Source: Liolophura sinensis (lineage: Eukaryota; Mollusca; Polyplacophora; Chitonida; Chitonidae). From it: a stretch of DNA of 64,000 nt. Shown here in pieces: positions 25,285 to 35,364 of this stretch (the stretch's first letter is position 1; each line of letters opens with the position of its first letter). The DNA lies in assembly GCF_032854445.1 (NCBI RefSeq), contig NC_088300.1, positions 27,449,608 to 27,513,607 of the forward strand. The letters are read 5' to 3'. The position numbers and the translations under genes were made by a program. The notes under the pieces are model-generated. The model saw only the letters and a program-made list of their open reading frames with translations, was not told the origin of the DNA and searched no databases.

Positions 25285-25344
25285 ATTCCAATTTGATAAT
25301 CGTTGTTCATTATCATTATTTTTAATGAATATAACGTTAATAAA

Positions 25345-25430
25345 TAGCATTAATAAATAACATTAATAGTAACATTAATAAATAACATTAATAGTAACAT
25401 TAATAAATAACATTAATAAATAAAATTAAA
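25345..25430. repeat. AT-rich tandem repeat (ATTAATAAATAAC units)
   Basis: Alternating CATTAATAAATAA and CATTAATAGTAA units, about six in all. Confidence 0.8.
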
Positions 25431-25570
25431 TAGCATGCATTAATCCATATTTTTTTGTATGAATGTGGTCAGTTCTGTATGTACATTACAGCCTTTACGA
25501 TGTTAAGTGGTGCTGATTTGGTAAGTGTCCTTATCTAATATGATAGAGAATCATTTATTAATTTGCCTGT

Positions 25571-25755
25571 TTTATTTGACTGGTGTTTTACACCGTATAT
25601 ATTCACAAATATTTCACTTATACGAGTGCGGCCAGCATTACGGTGGGAGGAAACCGGATATGACCATACTTATAACTGGAAAAGAAGACAGTGTAAGCTG
25701 GATTTGAACTCACTAGAGGGTTCATTAGGCTAACCACTCGGTCATGGAGGTCCCA
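25571..25755 (-). mobile_element. V-SINE-like copy, diverged and internally deleted
   Basis: Contains the tail (TTTATTTGACTGGTGTTTTA), the ATTTCACTTATACGAG and GCGGCCAGCATTACGGTG core blocks, and a degraded tRNA head (GGATTTGAACTCAC; CTCGGTCATGGAGGTCCC). About 40 bp between core and head is missing relative to 25015-25284. Confidence 0.8.
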
Positions 25756-26825
25756 ATAAGGCATCATAGTAAAAAAAAGCCCTGCATGGGAATGTAATAT
25801 CATAGGCTAACATGCCACGTATACAGCCACGGAATATAGTGTCAAAGGATAGCATGCAACATAGTCAGCTACAGAATATAATATGATCGGATGGCTTGTC
25901 GCGTCCCAAGGAAAAAATCCGAGAGCCATATTTAGACGTACGACTAACTTTTTACAGTCTTTCATACAGTTTGCATTATTTTTATGTTTTCTCCTCCTCT
26001 CTCATGGCCACGACAGGGCTGCAATATTTAAGTGCCGTTACAGGATATAATCATTCTTTCCAGCTTTAAAGCCCTTGGAATTGTGAACTTCGAAACGTTT
26101 TTTTTATTCACTATTGACGGCTTGGGTGGTGAATTTTGCGCCTGGCCTAATAATTAGCGTTTTTAATGAAAGACATATTTTTAAAATAATGATTGATTTT
26201 ATATATGAATCAAATGTACCGGGGGTGATGTACTCTTTGACGCGGAGCGAATCTCTACCGGAACTTCATTCATTAGAGCGCGACGATTTACACCAATTTC
26301 TCTGCTAACTGTCTGTCAAATTTTTCTTCCCCGCTTTGTGATAATTATTCTGTAAAGATTAAGATCTGATGAAGTATTTGTCGACGCAATGAAAGCAGAA
26401 TTAGTCACAGATTAACATTAAAAGGCAGGTCATTTGTTAACATGTCAAGAACAGAGCTATCTAAATCATTCCTGGACCACCCTACCAATATTCCAGAGGC
26501 GAAAAGCCAGTAGGTAGGCAATGACGCGTGTAGTACACATTTTTTCATTCATCAGTACACATATGAGTAAAATTTTTCTCCTAGACTTTGCAGACAGATA
26601 GACCAACTTTACAAGGCGATTTTTGAGTACGTAAAACCTTTTTATAATAAACAGTTTATAGTTCAAGGGTTAACCATTTCGATGCATTTAACATGTATTA
26701 TGTGTTCCTAATTGTGGTTTATATGGTGTAAAAATAAGCGTAAATAAGTCAACACCGAATTTGTTAAATCGGCACTGGATGAAGTTGTCACAGTATTAAT
26801 TCTCATTATTGGATCAGCTAAGTAT

Positions 26826-26898
26826 ATTTATTTATTTCATTATTGTTTTACGCCGTACTCAAGAATATTTCACTTATACGACGGTGACCAGCATTATG
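26826..26898 (-). mobile_element. 5'-truncated V-SINE-like fragment
   Basis: TTTATTTCATTATTGTTTTA tail followed by CGCCGTACTCAAGAATATTT and GACGGTGACCAGCATTATG. It stops exactly where the 47-bp tandem repeat starts. Confidence 0.85.
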
Positions 26899-27055
26899 CT
26901 GCCTGCTCTGTCACAGAGCCGCGCTCCCTACATAGGGATACACATCTGCCTGCTCTGTCACAGAGCCGTGCTCCCTACACAGGGATACACATCTGCCTGC
27001 TCTGTCACAGAGCCGTGTTCCCTACATAGGAATACACACCTGCTGTGTTCCCTCA
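26899..27055. repeat. 47-bp minisatellite, about 3.3 copies
   Basis: Units start at 26899, 26946 and 26993 with CTGCCTGCTCTGTCACAGAG and CCTACATAGGGATACACAT. The GTGTTCCCTAC part is shared with the 42-bp array downstream, so both probably derive from one ancestral array. Confidence 0.9.
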
Positions 27056-27284
27056 TAATACTTTAATGTCAGCAACACTTGGCGTTCCCTATGAACACTT
27101 TTGTTTCTATTCTATCACCCCGAGATAGTTTATGTTTGTTATCTAAGAGTTAGGTGTTACCTTATGAGATTTTCCTGTTCGCTCTGCAGAGCCCAGTATT
27201 CTTTAGGCATACTTTTATGCCAGCTCCGCAAACTTGTGTTGACTTGGAATACTTATATGTCGGTTTTATTCACGAGGTAAGGTG

Positions 27285-27602
27285 CTCTGTAAGGTTTTTT
27301 CAGTCACATGACGACGAAGGAATTCTTAGAGTACATGTGATGTGCCTCCTTGTTGCAGGACGGATTTCCACCGCTTTTTAATCTAGTGCTGCTTCACTGA
27401 GCTGCTTTACCGAAGTCAAGTAAGCCGCACCGCCCAAGCCATTATACTGATTCGGGTCAACCAGTTGTTGCACTATGTTGCACCAGGTATTTACAACTTC
27501 CTCTTTTAAAGTCTTTTGTGAGACTCGTCTCAGGATTGACCCAGGATCTACCGCTCCCAAAGCGAGCGCTCTATCAACTGTGCTCTCGAGGCCGGTGTGT
27601 TT
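27285..27602 (-). mobile_element. Second SINE family (SINE-B), near full length
   Basis: Read on the - strand, it has a tRNA-like head (GAGAGCACAGTTGATAGAGC and TAGATCCTGGGTCAATCC), a body with GGTTGACCCGAATCAGTATA and CAGTGAAGCAGCACTAG, and a 3' part with CCTGCAACAAGGAGGCACAT and GTCGTCATGTGACTGAAAA. The same body recurs at 47133-47389 and about 61533-61758. It is unrelated in sequence to the V-SINE-like family. Confidence 0.8.
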
Positions 27603-27689
27603 GTTAGGAACACCTTTAGGTGTGCTATATGGTAGTGTCGTTTTCCATAGTAAAACTTACCAGTGACCACTTAAAATTTATGTGTGCTC

Positions 27690-28220
27690 CATTAGATCCC
27701 CGTGTTCCCTATGATCACCTTTGTGTCTGCTTCAATAGATACTGTTCCCTAGGAGCACCTTATGTTTTCTCTATTAGATCCCCGTGTTCCCTACAACCAC
27801 CTTCGCGTCTGCTTCATTAGACCCCGTGTTCCCTAGGACCACCTTATGTCTGCTTCACTGGATACTGTGTTCTGTAGGATCACCTTTTGTCTGCTCTGTT
27901 AGATCCCCAAAGTTCCCTAGGACCACCATCGCGTCTACTTCATTAGATCCCGTGTTTCCTAGGACTACCTTTTTGCCTGTTCTATTAGATGCCAGTGTTC
28001 CCAAGGATTATCTTTTGTCTCCTTTATTAGATCCCCGTGTTCCCTAGGATAACCTTTTGTTTGCTCTATTAGATCCCCGTGTTCCCTAGGATCACCTTTT
28101 GTTTGCTCTATTAGATTCCCGTGTTACCTATGACCACCTTTGCGTCTGCTTCATTATATCCCGTGTTCCATAGGATCACCTTTTGTATGCTCTGTTAGAT
28201 CCTAGTGTTCCCTACATGAG
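27690..28220. repeat. 42-bp minisatellite, about 12-13 copies
   Basis: Unit core GATCCCCGTGTTCCCTAGGA followed by CACCTTTTGTCTGCTCTATT. Degenerate single copies also occur before the SINE-B insertion (for example about 27085-27120), so the array once spanned about 26.9-28.2 kb. The + strand shows short Leu/Pro/Ser open frames that follow the repeat. Confidence 0.9.
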
Positions 28221-29715
28221 TAGAACGATGTTACAAACACCTGTACCTGAAGCAACTTAACTGATATTATTTCGGTCAAAACAAGCACGTAACTTGGTTT
28301 GGAACCTAGGAACGTGACTATAGCTAACAATAATGGAGATCAAGTTGTTGTCTGCTTTTAAGCTAGTGGCTTAAATAGTAACTGACAGGAGAAATTAATA
28401 AAATGATATAGATAGTGGTTTAAATTGAATTTTTAGACAATTTAAAAGCGACATGCCCTGTAAGTACTCACGGACATGCCACAGGTCTCGTATAATATGT
28501 TACCTGACAAATTAAAACCAGCAAGGTGACATTCAGGCCATGCTTTCTTTTCAAAAGCAATGCACGAAGATGAATCGTTCTAACTAAGGCCTGGCCACCG
28601 GCTGTGACCTGGAGGCCAAACCCCACATGGGCTCAATGAATTCAGTGAACTCTGTGACAGTCTGTGGCTTGTCAGTTTCTATGATATATATATATATATA
28701 TATACTCGGTTAAATATCACATGATTCCTGTTTGCCTTTTTTGATTTTATTTTTGATTTTAAGTAAAGCCTTTTGAGGACTAATGAATTAATCAGCTTTT
28801 TAAATACATAGGTCATAACATATACAAGCTAACACAAGTTTAAAATGTTGGCATAAAGTTCACATGGCTGGTCTCAGTAGAAGGTGCATATGAGATGCTT
28901 TAAACATTGCTGTTTTCGCAGATATACTCACGGCTAGGAAACTATAATAAATAAAGATATAATAACAGTAGGAGTATGAGGTAAACCACGAACGATGTAA
29001 AAAGTTTATAGATGAGCAACAACTTTATAACTACGTGTGTATATCTTTATAACTACATGTATATATAGGTTCCATAATTTCTAAAGCATTTGAAATCATA
29101 CCATGCTTAAGCGCAAAGATAATTGAATTAGCGCCCTGGTATAATTGTCCATTCCTCATGCCTGTCGTTAATAGTCAATCCATCTTCCACGGTAACTTGA
29201 GCGCGCTTAGGTGCGTGTAACTTGTGCCTCCCCCCCCCCCATTCTCCCCCACCAAGTGGTTGTTCCCTTAGCCTGGTTATGGCCCTCATGGGGTGCTTTC
29301 ATCGAGAAACTATCCTATTAAGCTGGCTTGATTATCGTGATTTGACGGCTTTTTGTTATGGCCAAAAAGATAGCGGTAATAAAGATGATGGCAATGATAA
29401 AGGTGATAAACAAGCGAGTACCTGCTTAAGGTATAATACTACTATACCGGCTTTCTGAAAGCTATAATGACTATTCAGGTGTATTAAATATACTTATTAT
29501 TGTGATGAGTTTATTCCTGTTCTTTTTTTGGTTTTTTTTTCATTCTAGATAATGGATATCCATTTTCACGAAAGGTGTTAATCGTCTAACAAGGGCCATA
29601 AACGATAGCTACATGACCTGAACTAATGTCCTTCTTAGACAATTGTATAAAGCGCTGAATCGCATATCGTGATAGCATTACTTTGCTATTAGTTACGGGT
29701 TCACACAGTTATAAA
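28221..29715. other. Intergenic, no gene seen
   Basis: AT-rich spacer with a (TA)n run at about 28683-28704 and a C-rich stretch at about 29229-29258. No exon or RNA gene recognised. Confidence 0.55.
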
Positions 29716-29717
29716 TA

Positions 29718-29795
29718 TTTATTTCATTTATTTATTTATTTCATTGGTTTTACCGTCATACTCTAATATTACTAATATACTTCCACGATGACGGA
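29718..29795 (-). mobile_element. Degenerate V-SINE-like tail fragment
   Basis: (ATTT)n followed by TCATTGGTTTTACCGTCATA and a weak match to the ATATTTCACTTATACGACG block. Confidence 0.5.
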
Positions 29796-29994
29796 TTGTT
29801 TTACCGACACACTCACACACAAAAGGAAACAAATGACTAATATAAAGTTGGTTGGCCTTGAAGAAAGCCATATTTGAATTAAGAACAAAACTTGCAGAAC
29901 GCATATAAAGAAAAGTGCAGAATTGTATGCGAGGGTCAACAAGGAGTTCGAGAATATTCATAGGCCCACTAGTCAGCGTGTATGCATGTAAATA

Positions 29995-30229
29995 TCATAT
30001 CGGTCTCAGTGGCGTAGAGGTTAGTGTTCTAGTGCAGCGCAATGACGCAGGAATCTCTCATCAATGGGGTGGCTCTGAGTTAAGTCCAGCCCATGCTGGC
30101 TTCCTCTCCGATCGTAGGTGGGAAGGTTTTCCAGTAAACTGCGGATGGTTCTGCTCGGTTTTCTCCCACCATAATGCTGGCCACAATCGCATGGGTGAAA
30201 TATTCTTGAGTAGGGCGTAAAACATCAAT
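29995..30229 (+). mobile_element. Full-length V-SINE-like element with variant head, probable 10-bp TSD
   Basis: tRNA-like head CGGTCTCAGTGGCGTAGAGG with B-box-like GAGTTAAGTCCAG, then GCTGGCTTCCTCTCCGATCG, CTGCGGATGGTTCTG and CCATAATGCTGGCC, ending GTGAAATATTCTTGAGTAGG and AAAACATCAAT. CATGTAAATA flanks it at 29985-29994 and 30230-30239. The overlap of the right copy with the AT-rich tail makes the TSD less certain than at 25015. Confidence 0.82.
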
Positions 30230-30246
30230 CATGTAAATAAATAAAT

Positions 30247-32454
30247 TTTTTATGTACTTGACAGCATTTACTCTTATTAGGGAAAGGTCCAAGCGTCGAA
30301 ACCATGCATCGCCAAATACTGGGAAATCCTCCTAGAGTAAAGCAAATCGTAAGGCGTGGAGTCCTTCGAAATCCCGATTTCGTTCGCTAAAACTTACGTG
30401 CTTAGTCACTGGAGCTGCTTAAAGACCTTAGTTGAAGAAATCTCAACCTGATTTAGTAAATGCACGCTTGGAGTTGAAGCGTTTAACTGTAGTAAATGAC
30501 GAACATTTCCCCATGTGACGCCCAACTCAATACAGCTCAAGGTGCAGAAACTCTGGGACTCTGCTTCATGGTGGTATCTGATTTCGCTTAACTCGGTGTT
30601 AAAGGCGGTAGATTAATCATGCTGAATTAGATCGCAACCGAGACATTATCCACAACTCATATCCTATAGCATGGTACACGATTTAAATACTGATTTCACT
30701 CATTTGCCTTGAATATGCCTTGGGTCTTTCCAACATCATTGATTTACGTCTTCTCTTTGCATGATTTCGTCCTAATTTCGTATTATAAATAGTTATTTCA
30801 GTTTTTTGGTGGTTTGTGTTAAACGTTCTGTTGGGAATTATTGACTTGTAATTATTGACCTGGAATGTCGATATTGGTTGACGGCTGGTATACGATTATC
30901 TGTTTCGTGGCATAGATTCGGTAAAAATACCTTGACAACATGTGTCTGTGAGGTAGTTACAGTCAACTAAGGCGACGAATGCTTTTTGCAAGATGTCCCA
31001 TGCACAACGATACAAAGACAAGCAACTCGAGCAATTACGAGATCTAACAAACGCTTTTAGGAAATAATGTTCCCATTGGAACACTTCTGTATTTACTGAA
31101 ACGGAAGATGATCCTATACTGTTGTTAGCACTAATCTAGCCTTCATTTACAAAGATGTCGAAGAAATTCACATTAATCTTCAATCATTGTTTACCTCTCT
31201 GGAAGATCAAAATTTCTTTCCGGAGACATTTAAGTTAATAGCATGGCAAAATTGTATTTGGAATAGAGCCCTAGCAAAAAATCAATATCTGTTATCAGGT
31301 CTTGGGAATCTATCAAAGGTGCGATACACGTATATTTTGAGCATGCCGAAGACTTTTTATGAAAATGACTTTAAAGAACTGTGATGCTTTGGTGCATATA
31401 TAATTATTTAAATCGCAGATGTGCAACGTTATACCCGATGTATTTCAAGGGTCCATAGAGAGTATTATTAATGAAGCGACAGTATAGGATGAAGAACCTT
31501 TGAACTACAGACGGTGTTTTCACCAGACATTCACCTCACCGACAAGACGGTCATACACCACAGTATGTGAACTCAATAACCGTGTCTCGGCCACCACGGA
31601 CTCTAAGAAGCTAAGTATCCAGATACTAGCCACGGTTACCTTGCCTGTACACGTACGTCAAACAATCAGCGCGTACTGGCAACGATATACAAAATATACA
31701 ATAACTACATACTTTGTCACTTTATCAACAGTATCATAGTGTTTCATTTCATTTCCATAATGACATCATCAGATACATGAGGCAGTTACAAGCAGGCACG
31801 GCGACAATCGCGACCGATGTGGTTTGTCAAGAGGGTGTTTCCTAGCACCTTCGACATCTGTATTCAAGAAATAATTATTGATATATATTAATGTCAAATT
31901 CAATACGTACACCCTTGTTAGATTTTCCGGAACATTACCCCCGGTCTAAAGAAGTATGGGGAGACAGACTAATCCTGAACAAGGCTATTGTTAACACCGA
32001 GTAACGGTAACACATGGGCCAAATCCAGGTCAATGACGACACTTAACGATTATTCCGGTTGTTTGACAGTTTCTGCTTGGAAAGTCAAACACAACGTCGG
32101 TGCCAAATTAAATAACACCGATGAACGTGACCTGCGGGAGTTTGCATACAAATAACCCTAAAATGACAATCATAATAAAGGGCAGCTATACATTAAATTA
32201 CTTTACTCCATGATTAAGTTATTAACGGCTATAATCATGTGTAATCAACCCGAATAATCACCGAATTTGTTAAACCGTCTATTTGGGGTTTTACAAGTGT
32301 ATCTCTATCTTCATCACTTTACAGTTGGCTTTTAAATCACATGAAAAGCTCCATTGTCAGACACGCGGCCCAGAACGCCACATATAACACCTCCACCTCA
32401 ACTACTTCGGGCACGAAACATCAAGAATAGCGCTATTTATAAACAATGATGACA
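30247..32454. other. Intergenic, no gene seen
   Basis: AT-rich spacer with no visible repeat arrays. Open frames of 60-80 codons (for example 31187-31384 and 31500-31739) lack domains and splice context. Confidence 0.5.
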
Positions 32455-32880
32455 ATGGTTGAGGTAGAGAGTGACCTGTGTGACCAATGCTGAAGATGGT
32501 TGAAGAAAGGAACGACAGGTGAGTGCTCAACTTCGGTCTCGACTATTGCTGACAATGGCTGAGGTAGTGGTCATCATCGTAAATACACCAATGCTGGCAA
32601 TGGATGAGGTAGAAAATGACCCATGGGTAGTCAGCTTCAACGCAAAGGCAAATAGACTAACGCTGACACCGGTTGAGGTAGAGAATGACCCGCGGATTGC
32701 CAGTCTCAATGCGGGTAAAAACAGACAGGTGCCAACCATGGTTGAGGTAGAGTGTGACCCACATGTGGTCATCTTCAATGCGGGAGTAAATAGGGAGTAA
32801 ATAACTCCAATGGTTGAAAAAGACAATGGTTCGTGGGTTGTCAACTTCACAAAGGAATTAAATAGACCAATGGTTGCAGT
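32455..32880. repeat. 69-bp minisatellite, about 6 diverged copies
   Basis: The GGTTGAGGTAGAGAATGACC core recurs with a 69-bp period (32602, 32671, 32740) and more diverged copies on either side. As 69 is divisible by three, both strands stay open (93 codons +, 120 codons -). With no domain or exon signal, this is treated as a non-coding repeat. Confidence 0.85.
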
Positions 32881-33584
32881 GGTAGACAATCAATGCGTCG
32901 AAACAGATATTCGTGTACCATCCAGGTTAATAATCACAAGGCCAATTCTCAAAAACAATGTATAACACAAACCGAGTAAGAACTAAGAAAGTATATAATG
33001 GTATAGAAAATAAGACGGAATCATGCAATGACAATCAGTTTTCAATGATGTGGGAAAGACGCAAGGTATCTTCTAGGCGACTGAATGAAATCAGTATTCA
33101 AATCGTGTAACACGCTAGAATATCACTTGTCGATAACAAAATATCTCAGATGCGCATTGATTGCAACTGTTCATATATCCAACGTGACGAGCTAATTCAA
33201 CATGATGAATATACAGCCCCCTGTATATATTATTACATATTTTATTTATTTATTTTATATATATTATATTAGATATTTTATCCTACCCAACATTCTCTTT
33301 TAGAATAACATGCCCTGTATGAAACAGGATGTTGGGTGGCATAAAATTTTCATGGCCCATCATCCTGCCGAAACATGACAAAAAAAAAATTCCAAACATG
33401 ACTGACGTTGATTTGAGATGCGGGATTCGAAAGTTTAAACAGCTGGAACAGTCCACATGAAGTTTAACTTTTTGATTTTTCAATAATTGACCTTGCATTG
33501 AAAGAAAAATGTTTTAAAAGCACAGTTACACGTACATGATGCTTTATAAACTACATTTTCATCGTTTTACACGACTTTGCGTTT

Positions 33585-33632
33585 GACTGCTTTTTCTTTC
33601 TTTCTTTTTTTTTTCTTTCTCTTTTTTTCTTC
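33585..33632. repeat. Pyrimidine (CTTT)n microsatellite
   Basis: Imperfect TTTC/CTTT tract of about 48 bp. Confidence 0.85.
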
Positions 33633-33811
33633 ATATAAACTGCGGTATAAACTATAAACTCCACATACGCGTAATGATTTGGAAGCGTCGTGCCGGCCAC
33701 CGCGCTACCAGATACTACGCCAAGCAACAGAGTGCGAAGTATATAGGCCCTACATGGATTTTAATGTCCCAGAATAGCTTTCATAGGATGTATATGGTAA
33801 ATAGCGGGAGA

Positions 33812-33963
33812 GTATTTATTTATTTATTTATTTCATTGGTGTTTTATGCCGTACTCAAGAATATTTCACTTATACAACGGCGGCCAGCATTATGGTGGGT
33901 GGAAACCGGGCACAACCCGGGGAAACCCACGACCATCCGCGTGTTACTGACAGACCTTCCCAC
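33812..33963 (-). mobile_element. 5'-truncated V-SINE-like insertion with 15-bp TSD
   Basis: Starts with (TATT)n, then TCATTGGTGTTTTATGCCG and core blocks up to GACAGACCTTCCCAC. GTAAATAGCGGGAGA occurs at 33797-33811 and again at 33964-33978: a perfect 15-bp target-site duplication. Confidence 0.95.
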
Positions 33964-34295
33964 GTAAATAGCGGGAGATATCGATATGGCAACACAACCT
34001 GCAAAGAACGAGAGCCATACGACGATGCAGATCAGCACAGTGTACTGATAATCTCTAAGTATTCACATTATTTTCGGTAACGCTAGCTTTAGTAAAAACA
34101 CATCGTTTTCTACCTAACTGTATTATTAGCACACTGCTTACACCGAAAAGAACCGCATTCTTCAAGGCCCGAGCGAGTTATACGAAAGCACCATGAGAAA
34201 CCCACTGTGTAGTTGGTCGGCACGTGATCATCAGACGAGGCTGCAACCACATTGCAGTTCTCGCTATAATTCGGCTGGGGTTTGAAGGCACCAGG

Positions 34296-34404
34296 TTATG
34301 ATCATGGATTTACACCGGGCACCCCGGTTTCTGTCCAAAAACATGACTGCTGTCTCACTGCTTGAGTACAGAGTAAAACGCCAATCAGATAGATTAATAA
34401 ATAG
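34296..34404 (+). mobile_element. Degenerate V-SINE-like fragment
   Basis: Weak core match (GGGCACCCCGGTTTCTG) and a clearer 3' end (CTTGAGTACAGAGTAAAACG followed by CCAATCAGATAG). An overlapping 78-codon open frame is derived from this repeat. Confidence 0.55.
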
Positions 34405-35364
34405 AGACGCACACTGTCGAAATCATGAGGTCAGCATTCGCATTTCTTCACTGTTTGGTGACAGTGATCTCCCCTGCTGCGGGTTTTCGAAGATGGTACG
34501 CAGAGGCGTTTATACGAGATTGTGTCACGATTAAACACGCTCAGGTGGCGGTGGAAGACAAGTGGACACCAAAGGACATTGGACTGCATGTACGCCACAC
34601 CAGATCTGTTGGCCGCTTTATATTGTCACCAAGGCCCCACGAACAGTAAGATTTGGAGAATCCACAATTTTCCTCTCCAAGAACCGGTTTAAATCCGCAC
34701 ATCGTGTATTTAATAGATTTATTTAATATTTGTTGGGTATTTTACCATATACTGGCACTCAGGAATAGTTCACTTTTATACGATGCAGATTTATCATATA
34801 CCCTAATGACCCTAACTCAGTGATAATTCAACAGCACAGCAGTGGACTCAATTGATTTCCGTGAAAAATTGGAATATGATGAACGACTTGTAAGACCTAA
34901 AGATCTTCAGTGAAGTGCTGTATTTTGGCATCATTTACGGTGTTGGTCATCAAAACTGTCATAGTCTACATCTTTGATTATCAGTCAGTGGTGTTCATAG
35001 TTGCAGACAGACGTTTTCTCTTGTGAACTTTCTCCCTGCACAGACTAACACAGATCTACCACCAAGTAGGTGAAGCACATTCCTCACAACAAGGTTTGAT
35101 TTAGTCAAACTTTTGAGCTCCAGTACACTGCATAGTGTAGAGCTTAAGAAATTTCAAGTTATAACAGATTTGTTATAATTTTAAATCCATGCATCCAAAA
35201 ATTAGCGCTCATGTTGAGTTTCAAATTTTGCTTCAGTTAAACTGGCTTTACGGAATGTGAACGAAACAGTACAATTTCCTTCTTTCACATGCCTGACGTT
35301 CACTTCAATACCTTTCACATAATACAGTGCAGTGCTTTAATGAACGCTGAATGGAAATGACAGA
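34405..35364. other. Intergenic, no gene seen
   Basis: Spacer between the SINE-rich region and the 3' end of PACSIN. An open frame at 34425-34649 (74 codons) has no recognisable similarity. A degenerate SINE tail at 34714-34792 is listed separately. Confidence 0.5.
34714..34792 (-). mobile_element. Degenerate V-SINE-like tail fragment
   Basis: TTTAATATTTGTTGGGTATT, then a diverged ACTCAGGAATAGTTCACTT block and TTATACGATGCAG. Confidence 0.55.

Noticed and set aside
25090-25350. 86-codon - strand open frame
   Set aside because: Lies within the full-length SINE and is translated SINE sequence. Similar SINE-derived frames at 23105-23299, 29915-30220 and 33844-34080 were dropped for the same reason.
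32519-32889. 93-codon (+) and 120-codon (-) open frames
   Set aside because: Both lie in the 69-bp minisatellite, whose period keeps both strands open.
34425-34649. 74-codon open frame with a hydrophobic start resembling a signal peptide
   Set aside because: Isolated, overlaps the edge of a SINE remnant, no recognisable family and no flanking splice evidence.
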